Source: Apophysomyces variabilis
Taxonomy: Eukaryota; Mucoromycota; Mucoromycetes; Mucorales; Mucoraceae
DNA: 64,000 nucleotides
Assembly: GCA_002749535.1 (NCBI GenBank)
Contig: MZZL01000406.1
Span: 421,386 to 485,385 of the forward strand
Reading direction: 5' to 3'
Shown: positions 25,745-36,024 of the stretch, in pieces
Numbering within the stretch: position 1 is the first letter of the stretch
Layout of the letters: every line of letters starts with the position of its first letter
The notes under the pieces: generated by a model
What the model saw: only the letters and a program-made list of their open reading frames with translations
What the model was told of the DNA's origin: nothing
Database searches by the model: none
Made by a program: the position numbers and the translations under genes

Positions 25745-26214
25745 GTTAACGAGGAGCTGTTCGCTATCGAAACAATAAGTTCTCGTACTCGATTCCTAAT
25801 AAATAAGCCTCCAGAAAGACCTCATGCTGCAATATATTTAGGTGCAAATGAAAGGAATAGTGAAGATGTTGATATCGAGTTCTGTAATAAGCGATGCTAT
25901 ACAGTTTACTCTGATGACGAGAAGACTGAATTTTTTTCATATATTCTTTAGTAAATGTCTAAATGCTTCTGCTGCTGCGAAACAAGTAGGTATTCATGTT
26001 CGTGCATCCCAGCGTTGGGTCAAACGTTAATTATGAAGATCCTGAAAGCATTTTCGAGAAAAACAAAACTTCACGTCGACGTCGTATTCTTGGGGAGGAG
26101 CATAAGCAATTTATCTTGAATTACATTGATAAGAATTTTTCTGCTGTTTTAACTGAAGTGGTAGGAAGTCTGATGCAAAACATTGTAGGTCTTAATATTT
26201 TTCGTACGCAGAGA
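25745..26214 (+). pseudogene. Tc1/mariner (IS630-type) transposase relic, copy A, N-terminal part only
   Basis: Encodes, in three shifting frames, the N-terminal region of a Tc1/mariner-type transposase: DDEKTEFFSYIL, then NASAAAKQVGIHVRASQRW (helix-turn-helix), then a basic stretch around SRRRRILGEEHKQF. Two frameshifts break it: a stop after FFSYIL and an extra base after the RWVKR codons. The DDE catalytic half is absent; the homology stops at about 26214, where a retroelement fragment on the other strand begins. It is nearly identical, in reverse orientation, to copy B at 28.7-29.1 kb and shares the same two lesions. Confidence 0.75.
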
Positions 26215-26560
26215 TTATCTGTGCTCCTGTAAAATTCTTTGCAGGTTCCCAACTGTCACCTGCTTCTTGTAGCCCTTCCAGCGTACTTTATACAGATATC
26301 TACAATTAACCTTTCTATGAGCTACCATAGCTTTAACCTCATAAACTTGTTCTACAGGAATGATTTCATCCTGGGAGATTAATTTTAGCGTTTCTGGAGG
26401 ACAGTCCCTCGGATACAATACCCTTTTTCGTTTCTTAGTGTGTAAGCACCAACAGCGTAATCTGTTAACCGTACATGGTCCTTCATAAAGAGGATGCAAT
26501 TTCTCGATTATAACGCTTTAATCATCACGTGGCTGTTCTTGGGAAATTGTACGAGGACGT
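26215..26560 (-). pseudogene. Ty3/gypsy integrase C-terminus with chromodomain (chromovirus relic)
   Basis: Reads HPLYEGP-TVNRL, then YPRDCPPETLKLI, then a chromodomain (VEQVYEVKAMVAHRKV, YLYKVRWKGYKKQ). This is the usual order at the C-terminus of chromovirus-type Ty3/gypsy integrases, where the chromodomain guides insertion. Upstream codons (VLVQFPKNSHVMIK at about 26500-26560) belong to the same protein but in another frame. The conserved W after the linker is lost, and no protease, RT or integrase core is nearby, so only a 3' stump remains. Confidence 0.72.
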
Positions 26561-26574
26561 ACTGTTGATCGAAG

Positions 26575-27901
26575 TTGACTTTTTGCGCATCTATGACCGC
26601 TTTTTTTTCAGCAATGGCTGGGAACACAATGTCCGCCATGTGCTTCATACATTTTTATGCGAATCATCCTGAAACCGCGCCAGAAGAACAATCACAACAA
26701 TTGCAAGAACAAGACGCAGAGAAACAGCAAAGTAACAGCAACGAAACGCGAACTAACAAATGGGGGTCAAATAGCATTCTTGACGAACTTTTGATTCATC
26801 ACGTATTGTTTTCCCAGCTCCTGATAACAATGACCATCTATTGGTGAAAAATTCCGATGTGACAAAGGCACTCTATGCGTTACAACTCTCGATATGCTAA
26901 CACAAGTGGAAATTGTCACTAGAGAGCCACATTCACAGCGCCATGGCAATCAGTTTCATTTTTTCTTGCCGCAAGATCAATATCCAGAGGATTTCGCACC
27001 ATACTTCAACGAGGATGACCTCAAAGCAACCTTTGACCATGTTGATGCGTTGTATAGTATCAAGCAACCAATGACTACCAATGGAAGCGGTTACCAGAAT
27101 GATCAATATTATTGAGGACATCATTATTAGAACGACCAGTCGAGAAACCGTGATCATGCGACTTTTGCAGCTGGATCTTATCAAAAACAAAAACAAATTT
27201 AAAATGGCTATAATTGAAATGGTACGCAAGTTGCACCATGTGTCAATCGCGAAGGGTACGAATGAATCCGAGCTCAGTACACGTTACATTGACCCGTTTT
27301 TATGTGGACTATTTGATGATCCTGACAAAGGCATATTCTTACGATGGACAAATGAGACAACTTTGGAAGCTCGAAAATGTGAGGGATTTTCGACGATTCG
27401 CCCTGATCTCACCATATCCAGTCTGCATGGAATGAAATGGAAAATAACCTATGGATATGGGAAGCAAACTCTGCCGCCCAAGGTGCCAATAACTTTTTTG
27501 ATTTGTCAAGGTCTATATCGAATTGTCATATTATGCAAAGATACGCTTGATTTGCAGAATATGGAAAGCGTCTTAGGTCTACAAGTAATTGGACGAACTA
27601 TCACATTTTATGCCATCGATTTGCCAGCTGCGGGCCTTTATGTCACGCGCGAAATTACTAAAATTAAGGTACTGGATTGTCTGAACGATTTGACAAACTC
27701 ATAATGGATATGCCTCAAGCACTGCTTGTGCTTGACATCTTTAATCACATCTGTATTCCATTAATTGATCCACCGATGCCTAGTCTGCACGCATACGTAG
27801 TTTTACGATGCGTACAGGCATTTTTCCAATATCTCCTTGTAATGGTTTTTTTTTGTAAACAATGCTACTCATCTAATACCAGCACACCCGTACTTTGCTA
27901 A
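26575..27901 (+). pseudogene. Broken copy of a Mucoromycota-type repeated protein family
   Basis: The best-preserved part (27229-27704) encodes TRYIDPFLCGLFDDPDKG, LRWTNETTLEARK, RPDLTISSLHGMKW, LGLQVIGRTITFY and LPAAGLYV, then shifts frame near 27690 to continue as MDMPQALLVLDIFN. From memory this resembles a family of unknown function present in many copies in Mucorales genomes; I cannot verify that here. Upstream codons (26894-27115, with EDFAPYFNEDDLKATFDHVDALY) appear to be its N-terminal part in another frame. Several stops and shifts make it non-functional. Confidence 0.5.
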
Positions 27902-27904
27902 CCT

Positions 27905-29180
27905 TTGTTAACCCGCCTGCTTTTTTTTCCGTTGGATATTTTATGCCTTCCCTTGAGACACTTGTCAAAGCATTTAACAGAAATGAAAAACAAAATCTTC
28001 GAAATCACTTAAATATAAACTATCACATGCTTCGCTAACTCTAGTCATTAACGTCTTTTTTCCAAGAACTTATTTCGTTTCACTCTACTCTTGCCAACTG
28101 ACCAAACCTGATCAATTGGATTCAGTTCAAGAGAATATGGAGAAAGATGTACATACCGATATCCTCGAGAATGGATATACTTTCCTATATCAGTTGAGCT
28201 ATGGATAGCAGCGTTATCCATGACAAGGTAATCTCCCTTCCTCCGGATACCTGTCCGTTTCATCAAGAGTTGCCTTCACAAAGCTTAAATAACACCCTGA
28301 TACTGCTCCTGTTCTATAACCATTATTTGAACGTCCTAGTTTTCTCTTTTTTATTCGTTTTGGAACTCTCAAACTAACATTAATTAAAACCCAGAGGCAG
28401 ATATTGCATCCAGATGCTGTGTTTGCTTTAGTCGTAGGCTCTGTAACTATTGCAGGAATTCCCTTCTTTGACCAAGCCACACTTCGTTTGAAATTAATGT
28501 GAAAGGCTGATTCATCCAGAAAGACACAATTCGTTGTAAGTGCAAGTCAGTTTGCTACCACTTTTGAACTCAATCGTACCTTTGCTGAATTTTTTCTTCA
28601 CTGTTTCTTTATGCAGAATAGAACTGTGCTTGCTTAATGGATATATTGCAATGCTTTGTCATGAAGTTATAAACAGTACGAAAAATATTAAGACCTACAA
28701 TGTTTTGCATCAGACTTCCTACCACTTCAGTTAAAACAGCAGAAGGATTCTTATCAATGTAATTCAAGATAAATTGCTTATGCTCCTCCCCAAGAATACG
28801 ACGTCGACGTGAAGTTTTGTTTTTCTCGAAAATGCTTTCAGGATCTTCATAATTAACGTTTGACCCAACGCTGGGATGCACGAACATGAATACCTACTTG
28901 TTTCGCAGCAGCAGAAGCATTTAGACATTTACTAAAGAATATATGAAAAAAATTCAGTCTTCTCGTCATCAGAGTAAACTGTATAGCATCGCTTATTACA
29001 GAACTCGATATCAACATCTTCACTATTCCTTTCGTTTGCACCTGAATATATTGCAGCATGAGGTCTTTCTGGAGGCTTATTTATTAGGAATCGAGTACGA
29101 GAACTTATTGTTTCGATAGCGAACAGCTCCTTGTCAACAACATTTATTAACAATGTTCGGACAAACAAAATATTCATTTA
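27905..29180 (-). pseudogene. Tc1/mariner (IS630-type) transposase relic, copy B
   Basis: A nearly full-length but dead transposase. In order on the minus strand: an N-terminal region up to FFSYIL, the helix-turn-helix part (NASAAAKQVGIHVRASQRW), a basic linker, then the catalytic half with FLDESAFHIN (first Asp), YLVMDNAAIHS (second Asp) and SLELNPIDQVWS, where the third acidic residue (Glu or Asp) lies in the NPI-D/E-Q motif. The C-terminal end continues in another frame to about 27905. At least four frame changes and stops are present. No terminal inverted repeats could be defined by eye. Confidence 0.78.
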
Positions 29181-29947
29181 TTCCTTTGTCTCATTGACAC
29201 TGATCCCTACGTTCATGGTTAGTAAACGGGATGGTATACTGATGTTTCTTATTCACCATTGACAACTATTCTCTCGCTCATACAGAGTCCATACCGCACC
29301 AACTCCATTATGAGCTTGAGCCACAAGGAAGAATAGGAATGCTCCTAGAACGTAAAAAAGCTGACTCTTCCACCGAAATGGGAAGTGGTTTGCTTGGCTA
29401 CATCGTTAGACCGTAGAAAGGTACCCTTAGGATCCATAGCACATCCAATATAGTCGATGCTTTACTGCTTTGCTGCTGTAATTCCCTGACGCTTGTGCTC
29501 ATCAATCATAACAGCGTGTTCAATGAAAGATTTTTCGATCGTACTGACCAAGCGCTGTATTATATCCCGAGGTTGGATGGCTCCATACTAATAACGTAAA
29601 TGTGGCATATCCATTACTACAGAAAGATGTAAACCAAAGGCTAATGATTGTACAGTACATCTCTCATTGAGCATTGCAAAAGTGGTACAAACATTAATTT
29701 TCTTTTTTTAAGTACATTAAAGAAATAAGGGTTTCCGTAAATCAAAGACTCGGTTCATGCGAATGTAGTAATTCCTGGCGAATTCATGTCAATAGCACAG
29801 TAGCATCTTGTGACGTTTCTTCACACGAGGACATGCCCGATATAAAAAAAATCCACTAACGGCAGTACGCCTTTTCAGTAAGCCATATATTGTCACTCGG
29901 GTCGCCTTTAGATTATCAACTATGGAAATTTTCTAGTCTAGCTTGCA
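29034..29947. repeat. 914-bp direct repeat, unit 1
   Basis: This unit recurs immediately after the single N at 29948, apparently without any difference. Its left 140 bp contain the 5' part of transposase relic B. The rest reads, on the minus strand, as stop-ridden coding-like sequence (for example DIIQRLVSTIEKSF and HAVMIDEHKRQGITAAKQ), so it is probably an older mobile-element remnant. Confidence 0.9.
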
Positions 29948-29948
29948 N
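29948..29948. other. Assembly gap (single N)
   Basis: The only ambiguous base in the window, located exactly between the two 914-bp repeat units. Confidence 0.98.
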
Positions 29949-30862
29949 GTTTGCACCTGAATATATTGCAGCATGAGGTCTTTCTGGAGGCTTATTTATT
30001 AGGAATCGAGTACGAGAACTTATTGTTTCGATAGCGAACAGCTCCTTGTCAACAACATTTATTAACAATGTTCGGACAAACAAAATATTCATTTATTCCT
30101 TTGTCTCATTGACACTGATCCCTACGTTCATGGTTAGTAAACGGGATGGTATACTGATGTTTCTTATTCACCATTGACAACTATTCTCTCGCTCATACAG
30201 AGTCCATACCGCACCAACTCCATTATGAGCTTGAGCCACAAGGAAGAATAGGAATGCTCCTAGAACGTAAAAAAGCTGACTCTTCCACCGAAATGGGAAG
30301 TGGTTTGCTTGGCTACATCGTTAGACCGTAGAAAGGTACCCTTAGGATCCATAGCACATCCAATATAGTCGATGCTTTACTGCTTTGCTGCTGTAATTCC
30401 CTGACGCTTGTGCTCATCAATCATAACAGCGTGTTCAATGAAAGATTTTTCGATCGTACTGACCAAGCGCTGTATTATATCCCGAGGTTGGATGGCTCCA
30501 TACTAATAACGTAAATGTGGCATATCCATTACTACAGAAAGATGTAAACCAAAGGCTAATGATTGTACAGTACATCTCTCATTGAGCATTGCAAAAGTGG
30601 TACAAACATTAATTTTCTTTTTTTAAGTACATTAAAGAAATAAGGGTTTCCGTAAATCAAAGACTCGGTTCATGCGAATGTAGTAATTCCTGGCGAATTC
30701 ATGTCAATAGCACAGTAGCATCTTGTGACGTTTCTTCACACGAGGACATGCCCGATATAAAAAAAATCCACTAACGGCAGTACGCCTTTTCAGTAAGCCA
30801 TATATTGTCACTCGGGTCGCCTTTAGATTATCAACTATGGAAATTTTCTAGTCTAGCTTGCA
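29949..30862. repeat. 914-bp direct repeat, unit 2
   Basis: Same sequence as 29034-29947 by direct reading of all lines. Unique sequence resumes at 30863 after GTCTAGCTTGCA, the same bases that end unit 1 just before the N. Confidence 0.9.
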
Positions 30863-31769
30863 TCAGCTGCTCTGCTGTATCCACTGCATATTCAGGTCAC
30901 AAGGTCTTGTGCTGCTGCGGAAGTTTCCGAAGTAACTTTTATGGATGAAATAGTCATCTATCGAACAACGGGCTAGTGTACCATGTAGAAAAAGTAAGCA
31001 TCAGGGGTTGATTCCTTATTTATGGACCTACAGTAGCTTTAATTCGGAAATTCCACCATGACTAACAAAGGCAAATGTGAACTTACCGAAGCAACATCGG
31101 TTGGATGATTCCAAGGCATGGATTCAGGGCATCAGGCCTTTGTTATTTGACAGTAATAAATCGAGATTAAATTCGTGATACAGAAAAAATTTGCAAAGAT
31201 TAAAATTAAAATTAAAAAGAAAAGGAAAAGGAAAAGGGCAGGGTAGTCATGGTTTCTCCACCGTGCAACCATCCAAATGTGGAGAGAAGGTAAAACAAAA
31301 AAAAAGGGAAACTGGATGTATGGGGAAAAGCTTTTTTCTTTTCATATGCAAACAGACACACAGACGGCATCTGATGAGGCAAGGTTTCCGTCCATGGGAA
31401 TGCTGCAGGTCAACTTTAACTGATCGACAGGGTAATGAACTTAACAAAGAGGGGTTGTTAGGCTTCTTTCTTTTACAAGGGAACACACATTCATGTCTGG
31501 GACCCTCTTACGTTAGCTTACTGAGTCCAAATTGAACCCTGCCCATATACCATCTTTGATACTTGTTGGTCAATTATAGCAATAAAGAAACAAAAAAAGA
31601 AAAATCTTTTTTGTCTCAACCCATCCTTTGACCTCCAAGAAGAGAATAGTCAACAAGGCTATCAGCTGATTCCCACAAAAACTTTTCCTGTGCGACAGGT
31701 TCCCACTTGGCCCGCGCGCGGACGGCGCGGCACCCGTGCAAACGAGAAGGAGCAATACCCTTTCTCTCT

Positions 31770-31802
<33 letters not shown>

Positions 31803-31904
31803 CTGTCTTTCTTCTCGCTATTTCGTTTCCCTCTTCTTTTTTCTTTCTTTCTTCTTTGCTTCACTTTTATCTGTTTTGTTCCCTCCTTTTCTTCTATCTA
31901 TAAG
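30863..31904. other. Intergenic plus 5' leader of bHLH gene
   Basis: The first part may be more of the element remnant (a coding-like minus-strand stretch near 30900-30970). The second part is the leader of the bHLH gene, rich in T and C. No other gene is seen; frames at 31191-31535 look random. Confidence 0.45.
31777..31802. repeat. (TC)n tract in leader of bHLH gene
   Basis: Perfect TC dinucleotide run about 100 bp before the start codon, within a longer pyrimidine-rich region typical of fungal core promoters and leaders. Confidence 0.85.
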
Positions 31905-33022
31905 ATGAACAATGCTATCCCTAATGATCAGTATGGGGCTGCTAGACCCTCTCGCCTTACCAATCCAACACCCTATCACGTCCAGCAACTACAGATGCAG
32001 ATGAAAGATACTGCGTTTGATGGTCAGCAGATAATGGACCACTCGCATATTTACTATCAGAACCATTCTCCCCACTTTTCGGATCCAGAAATAAGTAATA
32101 CAGGCCCATTCCCATCACGATCATCGCCACTCTATCGGCAACAAGATTTCTACGATGACCGATCTGTCGATAGTAGTTCCGTAACGTTTCCTGTCAATAT
32201 GAAACGTCCCTATTTAGATCACCAACCCCATCGCCATCATCACCAACAACAAGAACAGCAACACTATAACAACAACCCAGACCTTCTCTATTGTCCTTCA
32301 CAACAACCGGGCACAGGTTTACTTGACCTCAGGTACAAACCTTCCACCGGTAGTGCCCCTGCCAATATTGGATATAGCCACATGCAGCAGACTTCTTTTG
32401 GAGAACCGATGCCTAACGACGAAGGCGCTGCTGCAGCAATACCTCTCAAACATTCAGTACACGCTATAAAGGCAGAATTAATTGAGAATTACGAAGAAGA
32501 TTTCGCAGCTCAGGCAAAGTAGCGTATCAAAAAGAAAAAGAGAAACTAGATAGAGTTTAACCTATATGGCCTCAAAACGATGAGCCCCGTGAACGGATAA
32601 TTAAACAAATAGTTTAGATTACAAGCAATCATGGAAAAACGGCGACGGAGACGAGAATCACACAATGCTGGTAAATAAGCGACAAACGCAAAAAAAAGAG
32701 CAAAAAATAGAACACTGAATTTCACAGAAGGTCCCCTGACACACAAAGGGGAAAAGAAACAAACACAAAAAGTTAACTTTACCCGTTTTCCACTTTCTAT
32801 TTTACAGTTGAGCGCCGTCGACGAGACAATATCAACGATCGGATTCAGGAACTCGGCACACTTTTACCGGAGCCCGCAGACGATGGGATAAATAGATTAA
32901 ACAAAGGCACTATTCTACGTAAAAGTGTCGAACAGATCAAACAACTACAAAGCGAACGAAACCAATACCAACAACGAATACAGGAGCTAGAGAAGATGTT
33001 ACAACAAATCACAGGAATGTGA
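31905..33022 (+). CDS. bHLH-leucine zipper transcription factor
   Basis: Predicted E-box-binding nuclear regulator. Three exons, 31905-32518, 32618-32670 and 32808-33022, give 293 aa. The first about 205 residues are low complexity, rich in Gln, His, Asn, Pro and Ser with a His/Gln run. The basic region is assembled across two introns: [12 protein letters not shown] then [13 protein letters not shown], which carries the H-x-x-x-E-x-x-R-R pattern of CACGTG-binding bHLH proteins. A short loop ([15 protein letters not shown]) and helix 2 run into a heptad zipper ending [13 protein letters not shown]. The same frame stays open upstream to 31707, but that part merely translates the TC-rich leader, so the ATG at 31905 was chosen. 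USF/MITF-like fungal factors are the nearest type. Confidence 0.9.
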
Positions 33023-33592
33023 AACCATTCTTTCCTGTGTGCATTGTTTGCTTCCACTAAACCAACCCCGTGAGGAACTGTTTGAGTCTACCCCGTTTCC
33101 GTCTTTCTATATCTTCTTCCGTCCGATTTTCTGACATTGTATCTACCGACTTTCTATTCTTTCTTATTTCACGATGTATCTTTGTCGTCCTTACCCTCTT
33201 TGCCCTTCCCTCCCCTCCCTTCCCGATTTTCTAGTTAGTAATCTGTTACTACAATATCTTTATACACGCCGTCATTCACGCTGAAACTTTTCAACGGGTT
33301 GCACAAACATTGAATGATATCATCCTGGACAAACACTCCCTTGTGAACGTAAGATTCCTAAATTTTTCTTTTAATCAAAACATAACCGAAGAATAGTCAA
33401 AAAGAATAGACAGGGGAAAAAGATTCTCTAAGTAGTAAAGTAGCAATGGAATAATGGTTTCATTAAATAGGATTGGTACTGGAAATAGTTTGCTCTAGCG
33501 TTGCAAACATTTTCCAATAGAGAGTGATAATTTACAAGATACGATCAAAATTTACAATGTAACGTTGAAGGGGAATACACGACTAGTTTGTC
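33023..33592. other. Intergenic between convergent genes
   Basis: About 0.57 kb of 3' flanking sequence for the bHLH gene and the mitochondrial carrier gene. Nothing else seen. Confidence 0.5.
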
Positions 33593-35022
33593 TTAGGGCT
33601 GATGGCTTTTAGCAAAAAAAGACTTGCCGACTTCGTAGCTACTGATCATGATGGCACATGAAGGCGCAACTTTGGCAATTCTGGGAGATAAGCCTTTTGT
33701 CATACAATGGGTTAATGTTATTCTTTCTTGTCATCTCGGTTGTCTCACCTCTAAATAGTCCGCGAATCCCATCTTGCTTATATATCTGCTTCAGAATAGC
33801 AGGGACACGACCATCTTTCAGTGTAGGGTTATCTACAGAGAGGACGAGATAAATAAAAGCAGAAGTGGCACAAAGAAGAGAAAGAAAAATGCTGTTGTTA
33901 TTACCTCGGCCGGCATCTACTTGTCGTCTTGTTTTCGCAACGTCGAAAGGTGTTGTTACGGTCGCAGCAAACTAAAGATCGTCGTTACGTTCAGTATCCG
34001 ATAATGGCCCAATTTCTCTTACCATGCCGGATAGAGCACCAGACAGAAAAGTGATATGCAAGTCGTTCAAGGGTATTATACCATTGTGCTCATGGGCAAT
34101 CGCTTGAAAGGCCTTTTTTCCTTCCTCATATCCCATCCAGTAAACTGCCGAAAAAGGAACATCTCTCCAAAGCGTAGGAAGAAGACCGCGCCATAGAGCG
34201 CTCAGCCCTTCTTTTTCCACCATCGATGTCACACCCAGTAAAACCTCTATTATAATTCAAATATCCAATACGGTTATAAATTTTCCGTTTTCACAGATAA
34301 GGAATCCTCACTTTTGAAATCGTTTACACCGGTTGCAGCTTGAAGTCGAGTACGGAATAATTCGATGGGTGAAATGATGGCCACAGCAATGGTTCGTGCA
34401 ACGCCTCCTGCTACTAATGGTGCATAGTCTTTTTTACTTGTTGTGACATAGGGCCGAACTCCGTCCCTCAAATAGTCATAACCAACAAAATAAATGACGT
34501 TTCCTGGTACTGACATCACCAGGGCCGGTGAAAGTCCTCTCCATAGTGCTGTAGCACCTTCGTACTTTGCAATTTTATAAATGCCATCCTGTATCAAATA
34601 GGATCACAAAAATTCAGATAAAAATTGCAAATGCAATTAGAGTTCCTTACCCATGTTCCCTTGAAGACCAGTCTATTCTTGAAAGCGGCGTCTGCTGCGG
34701 CCAAGCGTGCGTTTAAGTCCAGGGCACATTCATGAATATTTGCAATTTGATGTGAGGGCCAAGCTGGTAAGCGTCTTGGCTTGTGCTTGATAGGGGCCGT
34801 CCATGTACATCGATTAATATCGCCGTTGAGGGTAGTTTTACAACAGGGAATGTGCTGAGGATGGTGCACATGTTGTGTTTGTAATCGCATTTTTATGACA
34901 TCCATGGGTGTCACCAACAATGAAGTAAGAACAGCACCTGTGCATGCTGATACAAGTTTCTCAGTCGAACTTGTAGTCGAGGCAGTTGAACTACTGGTTG
35001 GAGAAACGGAATGACTTGCCAT
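33593..35022 (-). CDS. MTM1: Mitochondrial carrier, MTM1/SLC25A39-40 type
   Basis: Inner-membrane carrier; this subfamily is linked to mitochondrial glutathione import and to manganese/iron handling. Six exons, 35022-34651, 34588-34312, 34246-34023, 33971-33905, 33832-33749 and 33693-33593, give 374 aa. The three repeats carry [23 protein letters not shown] and [12 protein letters not shown], the carrier signature Px[DE]xx[KR]. [17 protein letters not shown] and [15 protein letters not shown] follow the first and second. A long insert after the first signature, with a Cys pair (PCC) and CTW, matches the extended matrix loop of MTM1/SLC25A39. An open frame extends upstream to 35286 but lacks carrier features, so the start was set at MASHSVS. 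Confidence 0.9.
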
Positions 35023-36024
35023 GTTCTGACAAACAGCAAGGGTGCGACGGTTGGGGCACTGTGAGTTGGGAAGAAAAAAAGATCTGATAACGGGACTGTT
35101 TCCCACGCAATGTCCATAAAAGGTACACACTTTATCTTCGGAAATATTGCGTTGTTCGAAAACACTCCTATTCGATAGGGCAATCTTTTCATCCAACGCA
35201 ATAGTCGATTGCAAAACGCTGTCCAAGTTGCCGATGATTCGACGCAACTTTCTGAATCGCACTTCCCTTTTTGTCCAAATTGCCAACTGAGTGAAAAGTT
35301 TTAGATTTTTGCAAATCCCTTAGGATAACAGAGAATATAACTGTATTTTGACGTCTAATTCTGTCGCACTTACAATCTCATAAAACAGTACAAACAATCG
35401 GGACCTGATAACTGATAACGCGATGCTTAATCATTATTTGTTGTTACGCATTCAATTAGAATCGGTCCATAATGGTCGCACATCGATTTATTCACGATGC
35501 CGCTGTTGTGCTACATCAGTTATGGGTTAAGCTACCAGCCTTGATGTGCTATAGTCACATATCCATTCCATATGGGACGCCTGACACGATACTGCATAGC
35601 ACCGTATTCACCTGGAAACGTGCAGTGTACTTAGGAACAAGCGATCAATTTCATATAATTGCTCCTCATTTAACTTATTTCAACGGTATGAAAGAAACCC
35701 AAATCGTTTAAAAGCGATACCAATATCCAAATTCTACAATCATGCTTGTGATCAAAGCTCCCAGTCATGGAGGCATGGGTCTTTATTTGAGATTAATCAG
35801 ATACCAGGTGGATTTACTCGAGACTTTTTTCTTTTCCTGTAGTGAACTGCTAGCGATCGTTGATAAATCCTTATCAATACTCAGGGCCATCATGATTCTT
35901 ACGCACAATTGGTACAAATTTCGTTTTTATTCATTATACTTGGTTATGCGTACAACCGTTTTAACCGTTCTAAAAGCTTTATCTAAATTATTGATGTGAT
36001 GACTTATCCTAAATATCCGTCGTT
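35023..36024. other. Intergenic, no gene seen
   Basis: About 1 kb upstream of the carrier gene and downstream of PFK. Plus-strand frames at 35472-35711 and 35742-35999 are short and have no recognisable features. Confidence 0.45.

Noticed and set aside
29034..30862. Long terminal repeats of a retrotransposon
   Set aside because: Units are directly adjacent with only an N between them and include part of a transposase relic; there is no internal element between them.
31707..31904. Upstream in-frame extension of the bHLH protein
   Set aside because: It only translates the TC-rich leader into Ser/Leu/Phe runs; the ATG at 31905 follows the pyrimidine tract and gives a normal N-terminus.
35023..35286. 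Longer N-terminus for the MTM1-type carrier
   Set aside because: Frame is open but the residues show no carrier or clear targeting features; mitochondrial carriers usually start shortly before the first membrane helix.
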